A stretch of 64,000 nucleotides of DNA, from assembly GCA_913060875.1 (NCBI GenBank), contig CAJXSL010000011.1, positions 62,001 to 126,000 of the forward strand, given 5' to 3'. This document shows positions 8,576 through 17,628 of this stretch, one piece after another (within the stretch, counting starts at the first letter, position 1; the number at the start of each line of letters is the position of its first letter). The stretch comes from an uncultured Desulfobacteraceae bacterium. GTDB lineage: Bacteria; Desulfobacterota; Desulfobacteria; Desulfobacterales; UBA5852. Below the pieces are notes generated by a model. That model was not told the DNA's origin. It made no database searches and saw only the letters and a program-made list of their open reading frames with translations. A program made the translations under genes and the position numbers.

Positions 8576-9394
8576 ATGAAAAAAATTGTCGGTATCCGGT
8601 TCAAGCCTGCCGGAAAAGTATATGATTTTGACTGCGGGGCCTATGTTCTTGAACTCGGCAATCATGTTATCGTTGAAACCGAGCAGGGACTGGGCTTCGG
8701 CACGGTGGCGGTCGCACCGGCCCCCCTGGAAAACGGCACGCGGAAAAAACCGCTGAAAAAAGTCTTTCGCATCGCCAGCGAGAAGGATTTTGCCCAGCGG
8801 GAAAAAAACCGCAAGACCGAACAGTTCGCTCACAACTACTGCCTCAAGTGCATTGCCCGGTTGAAGCTTAAAATGAACCTTTTTTCCGTTGAAAGCACTT
8901 TTGACGCCAGCAAGCTCACCTTTTTCTTTACGGCCGACGGCCGGGTTGACTTCCGTCAACTGGTGAAGATGTTGGTAAAGAAGCTGGGGGTCAAAATCGA
9001 AATGCGTCAGGTGGGCATCCGGAACCAGGCCAAGATGTGTGGCGGCATCGGACGCTGTGGCCGGGAAATCTGCTGTTCCCAATTTATGGAAAAATTCTCC
9101 CCGGTCTCGATTCGTATGGCCAAAGAACAGGGGCTGTCGCTCAATCCAACGAAAATTTCCGGGCAGTGCGGCCGGCTGATGTGCTGTTTGACCTATGAAT
9201 ACGAAACCTACAAAAAACTCAAGGCGAACCTGCCCAAACTCGGCAAAAGGGTCCGAACCACCGAGGGTGCGGGTAAAGTCATTCGTCACAACCTGAACAC
9301 CAACCGCTTTGTGATCCGCTTGTCCGATGGAGGACAAGAGGTGGAACTTGGCCCCGAACATATCGTCAAGGAGAAAAAGAAATCCAATGGCTGA
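8576..9394 (+). CDS. ricT: PSP1-domain protein RicT (YaaT-like)
   Basis: The 272-residue protein has the PSP1 C-terminal domain with the Cys-rich core CGGIGRCGREICCSQF and CGRLMCC, and an upstream C-L-K-C. In Bacillus the RicT homologue forms a complex with RicA and RicF that carries iron-sulfur clusters and affects RNA processing and competence; the role in deltaproteobacteria is less clear. The conserved cysteines suggest cluster binding here too. It lies 15 bases after holB and its last codons overlap metG by eight bases, consistent with one transcript. Confidence 0.9.
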   Translation: MKKIVGIRFKPAGKVYDFDCGAYVLELGNHVIVETEQGLGFGTVAVAPAPLENGTRKKPLKKVFRIASEKDFAQREKNRKTEQFAHNYCLKCIARLKLKMNLFSVESTFDASKLTFFFTADGRVDFRQLVKMLVKKLGVKIEMRQVGIRNQAKMCGGIGRCGREICCSQFMEKFSPVSIRMAKEQGLSLNPTKISGQCGRLMCCLTYEYETYKKLKANLPKLGKRVRTTEGAGKVIRHNLNTNRFVIRLSDGGQEVELGPEHIVKEKKKSNG

Positions 9395-11309
9395 AAGATT
9401 CTATATCACCACCCCGATCTATTACGTCAACGCCAAGCCGCATCTGGGGCACGCCTATACCACCATCGTCGCGGACGTGGCCCGTCGTTTTCACACCATG
9501 CGCGGCAGCGAGACCTACTTCCTGACGGGTACGGACGAACATGGCGATAAAATCGTGCAAGCGGCCAAAGACAGCCACATGACCCCCAAGGAATATGTCG
9601 ATCACATCAGCCAGTTGTTCCAGGACCTTTGGCCGGAACTCAACATCAGCAACGATGATTTCATTCGCACGACCTACCCGGGCCACATGGCCGTGGTGGA
9701 ACGCATCCTTCAGAAAATTTACGACAACGGCGACATCTATTTCAGCGAATACGAAGGCCTCTACTGTTTCGGCTGCGAACGTTTCTACACCGAACGGGAA
9801 CTTGTCGACGGCAAATGCCCGGATCACGACAAGGCCCCCGAGGTTATCAAGGAATCGAATTATTTCTTCCGCATGAGCAAATACCAGGATTGGCTCATCG
9901 AGCATATTCATCAAAACCCTGATTTTATAAGGCCGGAGCGCTATCGCAACGAAGTCCTTGCTTTCCTGCGGGAACCCTTGGAAGACCTCTGCATTTCACG
10001 GCCTAAAAGCCGTCTCCAGTGGGGCATCACCCTCCCCTTCGATCCGAACTATGTGACCTATGTCTGGTTCGACGCCCTGTTGAACTATGTGTCCGCCATG
10101 GGGTATCCGGAAGGTGAACGCTTTCAGAAATTCTGGCCCAGCGCCCAGCACGTCGTTGCCAAAGACATCCTCAAACCCCACGGCATCTATTGGCCCACCA
10201 TGCTGAAAGCCGCCGGCATCCCCGTTTATCAACATCTCAACGTCCACGGCTACTGGAATATCGACCAGACGAAAATGTCCAAGACCATTGGCAACGTCGT
10301 GGAGCCCCTGGCCATGAAATCGACCTATGGCCTGGATGCGTTTCGCTTTTTCCTGATGCGGGACATGGTCTTCGGACTTGACTCCAGCTTCTCGGAAGAA
10401 GCCTTTGTCCAGCGCATCAACAGTGACCTGGCCAACGACCTTGGCAATCTTTTCTCCCGGGTGCTCACCATGGCCCATAAATACTTTGAGGGGCAGGTGC
10501 CGCCCTACGACCCCACGACCGACAAGGAAATGCACCTCGACCTGGAGGCGGACGCGGCCCGGGCCATGACGGATTTCGAGACCGCCATGCTGGGGTTCGA
10601 ATTCCACAAGGGACTCATCGCCATCTGGAGCTTCATCGGCCGCCTGAACAAATGCATCGATGTCTCCGCACCGTGGGAACTGGCCAAACGGTCATCCACA
10701 CGGAAACAACTGGAGTGCGTCATTTATAATCTGCTGGAGGGCCTGCGGGTCATTGCCGGCCTGATTTACCCTGTGATGCCCGATACCGCCCGCACCATGC
10801 AACATCATCTCGGTCAGGACCCCGATGCCGCCTTCTACCGTCTGGACCGCATCGGCAAATGGAAAACATTGGTGCCCGGGACCAAGCTGCGCAAATCCAA
10901 AAGCTTGTTTCCGCGCGTCGATCTGGAAAAATTGACGACCAAACCGCAAGCCGCAAAGACGCCACAAGCGCTCACCCCCTCTTTGCGCCCCCTCATCGAC
11001 ATCGATGAATTTGCCCATGTCGATCTGAGGGTTGCCACCGTCATCAAAGCCGAAGCCATTCCCAAGGCGAAAAAGCTGCTTAAACTCGAAGTGGACATGG
11101 GGGAACGGCGGACCATCGTGGCCGGCATCGCCAAGTTCTACCGTCCGGAGGAACTCGTCGGTCGCCAGGTAATCATCGTGGCCAACCTGAAACCGGCCAA
11201 ACTCATGGGGATCGAGTCACAGGGCATGCTCCTGGCGGCCGTGGACGGCGACCAGTGCACCATCTCGGCCGTCGAAAAGCCCGCTCGCCCCGGCGCCCGC
11301 ATCAGCTGA
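9387..11309 (+). CDS. metG: Methionyl-tRNA synthetase with C-terminal tRNA-binding domain
   Basis: From the ATG at 9387 the product has 640 residues; an earlier in-frame ATG adds 20 residues that do not resemble the family. It has the class I HLGH motif at residues 19-22, a zinc knuckle around 128-150 (CFGCERF ... KCPDHD), the KMSKT loop near 296 and, after residue 535, an EMAPII/Arc1p-like tRNA-binding domain (IDEFAHVDLRVATVIKAE, ending in the PGARIS region). The enzyme charges tRNA-Met and initiator tRNA in the cytoplasm. Its start lies inside the ricT end. Confidence 0.95.
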   Translation: MAERFYITTPIYYVNAKPHLGHAYTTIVADVARRFHTMRGSETYFLTGTDEHGDKIVQAAKDSHMTPKEYVDHISQLFQDLWPELNISNDDFIRTTYPGHMAVVERILQKIYDNGDIYFSEYEGLYCFGCERFYTERELVDGKCPDHDKAPEVIKESNYFFRMSKYQDWLIEHIHQNPDFIRPERYRNEVLAFLREPLEDLCISRPKSRLQWGITLPFDPNYVTYVWFDALLNYVSAMGYPEGERFQKFWPSAQHVVAKDILKPHGIYWPTMLKAAGIPVYQHLNVHGYWNIDQTKMSKTIGNVVEPLAMKSTYGLDAFRFFLMRDMVFGLDSSFSEEAFVQRINSDLANDLGNLFSRVLTMAHKYFEGQVPPYDPTTDKEMHLDLEADAARAMTDFETAMLGFEFHKGLIAIWSFIGRLNKCIDVSAPWELAKRSSTRKQLECVIYNLLEGLRVIAGLIYPVMPDTARTMQHHLGQDPDAAFYRLDRIGKWKTLVPGTKLRKSKSLFPRVDLEKLTTKPQAAKTPQALTPSLRPLIDIDEFAHVDLRVATVIKAEAIPKAKKLLKLEVDMGERRTIVAGIAKFYRPEELVGRQVIIVANLKPAKLMGIESQGMLLAAVDGDQCTISAVEKPARPGARIS

Positions 11310-11461
11310 CGCCTGTACGCAACCCGGCGCGAACGGTGATGTTCGAATCGGATGCGGCGCCCTTGGGCACTTTGGATACAGGCAAGTGTCAACCACGGGA
11401 TGACAAAGGACCTCGTCGGAAGGGCAACGCCGCGCCCACGGCGGGTTGATATAGACCAACG

Positions 11462-12838
11462 GTGACCATCATTCGCCCGCACAAATCGTCTGCCCGGAAT
11501 CAACGGCGCCCAAGCTGGCGAACCTACCAGACCCAGCTTCAACGGCGGGGGCGGGTTCGGATCAACCGGTCCCTTCTGCTGAAATGTGCCGGTGTCCTCG
11601 CCGCGGTGCTGGTGGCCCTGGGGGTCATTCACCACCGAACGCCCTCCCCGCCGCCCCCGGTGACCGCCCTCGAGCCAACGCCGGCCGGCGGGGGCAAGGC
11701 CCGTGACGAACTCCTTGCCAAGGCCGACGTCCAGGACCTGCTGGCCGACCGTCCCGTGACGGATTTACTCGAAAAACGCATCTATGTTCACTGGGGCGAT
11801 CAAAAACTGGCGGTCGAAGGCAGTATCGACCAGGCCCTGCAACACTATCTGGCCAAACGTCTGTATGAGCGCACATCGCGCTATATCGCCATTGTGGTCA
11901 TGGAAAGCACCAGCGGTCGCATTTTGTCCCTGGTCGGCTTCGATAAAAATGATCCGGACGGCAATCCATGCCTCAACAACCATTTCCCCGCCGCCAGTAT
12001 CTTCAAAATTGTTACGGCCGCTGCCGCCATGGAGCACTGCAACCTTTCCAGCGGCTCGACGCTGACGTTCAATGGGGCCAAACATACCCTCTACAAGTCG
12101 CAACTGAAAAACATCCAGAACCGTTATACCCACAAGACCACGCTGGCCACGTCATTCGCTCAATCGGTCAACCCGGTTTTCGGAAAACTCGGCCGCCATT
12201 GCCTGGGCCAGGCGACACTGGAACGCTATGCCGAGGCCTTCGGGTTCAACCACCCCATTCCCTTCGAACTGCCCCTGGCATCCAGCCAGGCGCCGGTGAC
12301 GGCCGAGCCCTACCAGTGGGCCGAAGTGGCCAGCGGCTTTAACCGCGATACCGTGATATCACCGCTCCATGGGGCTCTTCTGGCCGCCGTTGCGCCCAAT
12401 CGGGGTATTCTCCCGGAACCGTCCATCGTGGACCGCATCACGGGGCCCCGGGGAAAAATTCTCTATCGCCATGATGCGCCCCGGGAACGCCGCCACGCGG
12501 TTAAAGCGCAGACGGCGCTGGAGCTGGAACGCCTCATGCGGGAAACGGTCCGGCGGGGGACAGCCCGCAAACTTTTCCGCAGCCGGGCCAAGGATCGTGT
12601 CTTGTCACAACTGGTCATTGGGGGTAAAACCGGTTCCATAGACAATACCGGTCATGATGCCCGTTTCGACTGGTTTGTCGGGTTTGCCCGTCCCTCTGGC
12701 AGCCAGGAGGCCATTGTCGTATCGGTTGTCGTCGCCCACGAAAAGTACATCGGACGCCGGGCCGGTGAATACGCCCGTCTGGCCATAAAAGAATATTTCC
12801 GGCCACGGATCGCCCCAAAACAGAAAACATCCGGATAA
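11462..12838 (+). CDS. Penicillin-binding-protein-like transpeptidase, membrane-anchored
   Basis: The 458-residue protein has a cytoplasmic basic tail, one membrane span (about residues 38-56), a Pro-rich linker and a periplasmic transpeptidase domain. All three active-site boxes are present: SIFK at 179-182, SVN at 235-237 and KTG near 389-391. The protein lacks a glycosyltransferase domain and the usual class B dimerisation domain, so it is a short class B-like PBP or PbpA/FtsI relative acting on peptidoglycan. The start is a GTG at 11462. It stands alone with 150 bp before and 220 bp after it; a conserved operon partner is not visible. Confidence 0.82.
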   Translation: MTIIRPHKSSARNQRRPSWRTYQTQLQRRGRVRINRSLLLKCAGVLAAVLVALGVIHHRTPSPPPPVTALEPTPAGGGKARDELLAKADVQDLLADRPVTDLLEKRIYVHWGDQKLAVEGSIDQALQHYLAKRLYERTSRYIAIVVMESTSGRILSLVGFDKNDPDGNPCLNNHFPAASIFKIVTAAAAMEHCNLSSGSTLTFNGAKHTLYKSQLKNIQNRYTHKTTLATSFAQSVNPVFGKLGRHCLGQATLERYAEAFGFNHPIPFELPLASSQAPVTAEPYQWAEVASGFNRDTVISPLHGALLAAVAPNRGILPEPSIVDRITGPRGKILYRHDAPRERRHAVKAQTALELERLMRETVRRGTARKLFRSRAKDRVLSQLVIGGKTGSIDNTGHDARFDWFVGFARPSGSQEAIVVSVVVAHEKYIGRRAGEYARLAIKEYFRPRIAPKQKTSG

Positions 12839-12919
12839 ACGGTGCCGGGGTTTCAATCGACAATCGATTTACACAGGATCCGAATTGCATGCGTGTCTAC
12901 CCAAGAAACAAAAAACCAT

Positions 12920-12948
12920 TTGAAAAGGCCTCTCCAGTTGGGTAAAAT
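12920..12948 (+). promoter_or_regulatory. Sigma-70 promoter upstream of kdsB
   Basis: TTGAAA (12920-12925), an exact 17-bp spacer and TAAAAT (12943-12948) each match consensus in five of six positions. The predicted start near 12955 leaves a leader of about 108 bases before kdsB. This likely drives kdsB and the following genes. Confidence 0.65.
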
Positions 12949-13062
12949 CATTTTATAGCCACCCGATCCCGGGGGCTTTTGCTTTTTATAATCGATAAAA
13001 TCTCTCCGGGTCTTTCACCATAGGTGGCGGGTTTAAATTCATTCCCAATAAAAAGAAACGCT

Positions 13063-13818
13063 ATGACCCAGACCATTTCCAATCGTGTTTTCGGCATCAT
13101 TCCGGCACGCTATGGCTCCACCCGTTTTCCGGGCAAACCGCTGGCACCGATTTTGGGCCAACCCATGTTCTGGCATGTTTTTCAGCGTGCCTCCCGGTGT
13201 CCGGAAATCGAAAAGGTGGTGCTGGCAACCGACAGCCGCCGCATAGCGGAAGCCGCCCAATCCCACCATGTGCCTTACGTTATGACACGGCCGGACCATC
13301 CCAGTGGCACCGATCGCGTGCTGGAAGCCGCCGATCACCTCGGCGTGCCCGAAAATGCGGTGGTCATCAATATTCAGGGGGACGAACCGGCCCTCCAACC
13401 GGAAATGCTCTCCGAGCTCGTGGGGCCTTTCAGTGAACCTGAAGTCCAGGTGGCAACCTTGATCAGCGACATGGACCCTGACCAACGCGGGGATCGCGAC
13501 CAGGTCAAGGTGGTGGTGGACCACCGGGGCAATGCCCTCTATTTTTCACGGGCGGCCATCCCCTATGCCCGGGACGCAGAACCGGCCGTCTACTATCGCC
13601 ACATCGGATTGTACGCTTTTCGCATGGCAACCCTCCGGCACTTTGTGGCATTAGGCCCCGGGCGTCTGGAACGCACCGAAAAACTGGAACAATTACGCCT
13701 GCTGGAAAACGGGATCCCGATCCGTACGGTTCAAACCCGGCATCGCAGCATTGGCGTTGACCGACCCGAGGATATCGCCGCCGTATCCCGCTGGCTAACC
13801 TCGCAATCAAAAGGATAA
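13063..13818 (+). CDS. kdsB: 3-deoxy-manno-octulosonate cytidylyltransferase
   Basis: The ATG at 13063 gives 251 residues starting [27 protein letters not shown], the family nucleotide-binding N-terminus. Other hallmarks are [11 protein letters not shown] with the metal-binding Asp, the SRAAIPYAR segment and HIGLYAFR. The enzyme activates Kdo with CTP for lipid A core synthesis in the cytoplasm. An in-frame upstream start would add 13 residues without family support. It is followed after seven bases by the large GlmS-like gene, and fits with lptD in this window as envelope biogenesis. Confidence 0.95.
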   Translation: MTQTISNRVFGIIPARYGSTRFPGKPLAPILGQPMFWHVFQRASRCPEIEKVVLATDSRRIAEAAQSHHVPYVMTRPDHPSGTDRVLEAADHLGVPENAVVINIQGDEPALQPEMLSELVGPFSEPEVQVATLISDMDPDQRGDRDQVKVVVDHRGNALYFSRAAIPYARDAEPAVYYRHIGLYAFRMATLRHFVALGPGRLERTEKLEQLRLLENGIPIRTVQTRHRSIGVDRPEDIAAVSRWLTSQSKG

Positions 13819-13825
13819 CGCCATT

Positions 13826-16800
13826 ATGAAACGACTGAGAGCCTCTACCGATAATGCAGTGCGCACGCCTCAGGTCCGTCGCGCCATGACAGCCCTGTCC
13901 CGATGGATCCACTGCCCGGTCTACTGGGGACGCCACCTGAACACCGTCCCCGAAGGGGCACTCGTCATTTTCCCGGTACGCCCGACCGTAGCCCATTGTG
14001 GACTGGCCGGTATCGTGGCCTTCAAGGGCCGCACCGCACCCGAACAAACCGGTGCCGTCGATCGTCTGGAAGGCCTGCTGGCAACCTGCGAAGCAAACGC
14101 TTTGCAAACATGCCTGCAAGCGAAAACCGTCGTTGAAGATATGTACCTGGGGGGGGACGCTCACATCCGCCGTTTGAAAAAAGCCTCGGATCAGCTCAAA
14201 CGCAAGGCCGTTTTCTTCGATCTGTTCCGCCAGTCGGACCAGCGGCAACGCCTTGCGGACCTGGAAAAACGCCTTCAGGCCGTCATCCGGCAGGAACGGG
14301 CGATATTGGCGGAGCAGCAGGGGCATCTTGAGGCCGGCGAGGTGGAATGCATTGCCCGCCGCATCGAGACAGTGGAAGACACCGCCTGGTGCCTGGGGCG
14401 CGAATTGCTGGCCAACATGCAGAAAATCGATGCCTTGATGGCCTCGGATCGCAACGGCATGGCACCGGAAACAGTGGAAGTCTTCTACAATATCAACGCC
14501 GTGCTGAACAGTATCGACCACCTGGAAGTGAGGGGACGCGACTCGGCCGGCATGTCACTGATGTTCATGCTGGATCAAGCGGTTTTTGCGTCCTTTGAAG
14601 CCGCCTTGCAGCAGGATGCGGATAACAACGTCTACGACCTCATGCAGAAGCGGGCGGAAACAAGCGTTCTCGGCAACCAGGGCATGGATATCCACACCGC
14701 CACCGGCCCGGATGGGCAAACCTATGTCACGATCTCCATCGTCTACAAGGTCGCGGCCGAAATCGGCAGTCTGGGTGACAACATCCGCTTCATTCGCAAC
14801 GAGATCCGCAACGATCCCATCCTGCAGACCCTGGTGGGGTTCCCCCGCCGCCATCATACGGTATCTTCCCATACACGCTGGGCCTCGGTGGGGGCCATCA
14901 ATGAAGCCAACTGCCATCCCCTCGATGCCCGAACCCAATGCCACCCCCGTGGTATCCAAGGCCCCATGCATGTGTGCCTGAACGGCGATATCGACAATTT
15001 CATGACCTTGAAGGCGGCCTTCGAGGTCCAGGGCGATCAGATCCAGGAAGAAATTTCCACCGACACGAAGATCATCCCCCTGCAGATCAGCCACTACCTC
15101 AGCCAGGGGAACGATCCGGTGGAGGCCTTTCGTCGAGCGGTCAATGACTTCGAAGGCTCCCATGCCATTTCCATGCACACGGCCCTTGCGCCCGGCAAAC
15201 TGTTCCTGGCCCAGAGAGGAAGCGGTCAAGCCATTTTTATCGGCCTGGCCGCGGACCATTATATGCCGACGTCAGAGGTCTACGGGTTTATCGAGCAGAC
15301 CCAGCGCTATCTCAAAATGGACGGGGAAAAAGTCATGGACGGCCCCACGGGGCCAACCCAGGGCCAGATCTTCATTCTTGATCAAAATTCCACCGGTGGC
15401 CTCGAGGGCATCCAGGCCATGTACTACGACGGAACCCCCATCGATCTCCAGCCCGAGGCCGTCAAGGAAACCGACCTGACCTCCCGGGACATCAACCGCC
15501 AGGACTTCCCGCATTATTTCCTCAAAGAGATATCGGAAGCACCGGATTCCGTTGACCGGACCCTCTACAACCGCTGGAAAATAAAAGACCGTCAGCAAAA
15601 TCTCTGGGCCATCGACCTCGATGACGCCGTGGTGCCACCCCACCTGCGCCAGGCCATCACTGAAAACCGTATCCGGCGCGTTTATTTCGTGGGCCAGGGG
15701 ACGGCCGGTGTCGCCGCTCTGGCCTGTGCCAATCTCCTCGCCTTTTACATGGATGAACCCACGTTGCAGATCAACGCTCTCAAGGCTTCCGAACTCAGCG
15801 GCTTCATGCTCGACGAGGGTGACGGCGGCATGGCGATGGCGGATGCGCTGGTGGTCGCCATCAGCCAATCCGGGACCACCACCGACACCAACCGCACGGT
15901 GGACATGGTGCGCGAACGCGGCGCCCACACCCTGGCCATCGTCAATCGCCGCGATTCGGATCTGACCTTCAAAGTCGACGGCGTCATCTACACCAGCAGC
16001 GGACGGGACATTGAAATGTCGGTGGCGTCCACCAAAGCCTTTTATTCCCAAATCGTGGCCGGTGCCCTTTTGAGCCTGTACATTGCCGGCCTGAAGGGCC
16101 GCCGGGACGACCTCTTTGTGACCCAGGAGCTTCGGCAGTTGCTGGCCTTGCCTGACAAAATGCGCCAGGTGATCGCCATGCAGGAGGACATAGCGGCCTC
16201 GGCCCGGCGCCTGGCAGTTACCAAAACCTACTGGGCCGCCGTGGGCAGCGGCCCGAACAAAGCTTCTGCGGATGAAATCCGCATCAAACTGAGTGAGCTG
16301 TGCTATAAAACCATCTCTTCGGATTACGTCGAGGACAAAAAGCACATCGATCTGTCATCGGAGCCGCTGATTCTTGTCTGTGCCGCCGGATGCCGCAATA
16401 CGGTCATCGGTGACATCATCAAAGACACGGCCATATTCAAGGCCCACAAGGCCACACCCATCGTCATCGCCGATGAGGAGGAAGACCGCTTCGCCCCCTA
16501 TGCCGAAGATGTCTTCCAGGTCCCCCGTACCAACGAACATCTCGCCCCCATCCTGAACACCCTGGTCGGCCATCTCTGGGGGTATTACGCGGCCCTGGCC
16601 ATCAACGACGGCTCCCGCTTTCTGTACCACTTTCAGGATACCGTTCAAAACACCCTGATAGACAAAGCGGAAGAAGGCTTGACCATCTATGAAATCATTC
16701 TCGAAAAATCTTTCCGACAACAATTTGCCGCTTTTTACCGGGAATTCCGTCAACGCAAAGCAGCGCAACGCCTGCCGGCCGCTCTCGGTCTGGAAACAGC

Positions 16801-17599
16801 CGCGGACTTGACCCTGCTGTTGAAATATCTGGCCGGCAAACTGCCCGTCTCCGATTTTGAAATCGATTTCGGCCTAAAAGGCACGGCCCGGAACATGCTG
16901 GATACGTTTTTTGCCGTCATGGCCCGCGGGATCAATGCCATGTCCCGTCCCGTGGATGCCATCAAACACCAGGCCAAAACCGTCACCGTCGGCACCAGCC
17001 GCATCAGTGAAAAATTGGAAGGCCTGCTTTTCGATACGCTTTCCGCCTATGACCTGACGCTGGCCCAGTTGACCAACCAGAACGTGCTGGTCCTGAAACA
17101 TCTTCAGGAAATCGTGGAAACGATCCATGGGGCCATCCTTTACCGCATTTCCCATCTGGATCTCCTGGGCGAAATCACGGAAGAAACAACGATTGAAATC
17201 GTCCGCAAAGCCGGTGTGCTGGCGCCGATTCCCTCACGGGTGGAAGCCGATCAGCGCTTGAAGGGCACCAAAAAAATCATCGTTCGGCAGGGCAACGTTT
17301 ATATCGGCAAAGGCCGCAAAGATGACCGCAGCATCCTGATCATCCCGCTTATTTCCGATCAGGCCAGCCGTCCGGATGTCATCGAATACCTGCTGCTGCT
17401 GAATATCGGATTCCGTTCCGAAGTGCCTCTCTCCGACCGGATCAAGGCTCTGGGAGGTAAATATGAACATATTCGCAGCATCGTGCAGGAGAACAATGTG
17501 GCCTGGGAGGACCGCCTGCTCAATCTGATTGAAATGGAAGAACTTTTTGGACGCTCCGCGGAGAAAATTGGAGAGCGTATCGTGTCCCAGGCCGCCTGA
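13826..17599 (+). CDS. Giant GlmS-like protein: glutaminase-fold domain plus two SIS domains
   Basis: The 1257-residue product carries the parts of glucosamine-6-phosphate synthase in order but stretched. CGLAGIVAF at 58-66 resembles the GlmS N-terminus, RGRDSAG at 236-242 the RGYDSAG box, HTRWASVG at 349-356 the HTRWATHG box, and NGDIDN at 386-391 the glutamine-site loop. Two SIS modules follow (ISQSGTTTDT near 680, VGSGPNKASADE near 806), then about 300 residues matching no family I know. Ordinary GlmS is about 610 residues. The would-be nucleophile Cys58 is internal, preceded by His, so N-terminal exposure would need propeptide cleavage. A roughly 170-residue helical insert separates it from the rest. 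It probably acts on a sugar phosphate; exact activity is unknown. Confidence 0.75.
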   Translation: MKRLRASTDNAVRTPQVRRAMTALSRWIHCPVYWGRHLNTVPEGALVIFPVRPTVAHCGLAGIVAFKGRTAPEQTGAVDRLEGLLATCEANALQTCLQAKTVVEDMYLGGDAHIRRLKKASDQLKRKAVFFDLFRQSDQRQRLADLEKRLQAVIRQERAILAEQQGHLEAGEVECIARRIETVEDTAWCLGRELLANMQKIDALMASDRNGMAPETVEVFYNINAVLNSIDHLEVRGRDSAGMSLMFMLDQAVFASFEAALQQDADNNVYDLMQKRAETSVLGNQGMDIHTATGPDGQTYVTISIVYKVAAEIGSLGDNIRFIRNEIRNDPILQTLVGFPRRHHTVSSHTRWASVGAINEANCHPLDARTQCHPRGIQGPMHVCLNGDIDNFMTLKAAFEVQGDQIQEEISTDTKIIPLQISHYLSQGNDPVEAFRRAVNDFEGSHAISMHTALAPGKLFLAQRGSGQAIFIGLAADHYMPTSEVYGFIEQTQRYLKMDGEKVMDGPTGPTQGQIFILDQNSTGGLEGIQAMYYDGTPIDLQPEAVKETDLTSRDINRQDFPHYFLKEISEAPDSVDRTLYNRWKIKDRQQNLWAIDLDDAVVPPHLRQAITENRIRRVYFVGQGTAGVAALACANLLAFYMDEPTLQINALKASELSGFMLDEGDGGMAMADALVVAISQSGTTTDTNRTVDMVRERGAHTLAIVNRRDSDLTFKVDGVIYTSSGRDIEMSVASTKAFYSQIVAGALLSLYIAGLKGRRDDLFVTQELRQLLALPDKMRQVIAMQEDIAASARRLAVTKTYWAAVGSGPNKASADEIRIKLSELCYKTISSDYVEDKKHIDLSSEPLILVCAAGCRNTVIGDIIKDTAIFKAHKATPIVIADEEEDRFAPYAEDVFQVPRTNEHLAPILNTLVGHLWGYYAALAINDGSRFLYHFQDTVQNTLIDKAEEGLTIYEIILEKSFRQQFAAFYREFRQRKAAQRLPAALGLETAADLTLLLKYLAGKLPVSDFEIDFGLKGTARNMLDTFFAVMARGINAMSRPVDAIKHQAKTVTVGTSRISEKLEGLLFDTLSAYDLTLAQLTNQNVLVLKHLQEIVETIHGAILYRISHLDLLGEITEETTIEIVRKAGVLAPIPSRVEADQRLKGTKKIIVRQGNVYIGKGRKDDRSILIIPLISDQASRPDVIEYLLLLNIGFRSEVPLSDRIKALGGKYEHIRSIVQENNVAWEDRLLNLIEMEELFGRSAEKIGERIVSQAA

Positions 17600-17628
17600 C
17601 CATAGTGGGCCAACCGAACTGAAGAAAA

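Noticed and set aside
11330..11360. GTTCGAATC motif as a tRNA T-arm
   Set aside because: The flanking bases do not pair into a T-stem, and no acceptor or anticodon stem can be built around it.
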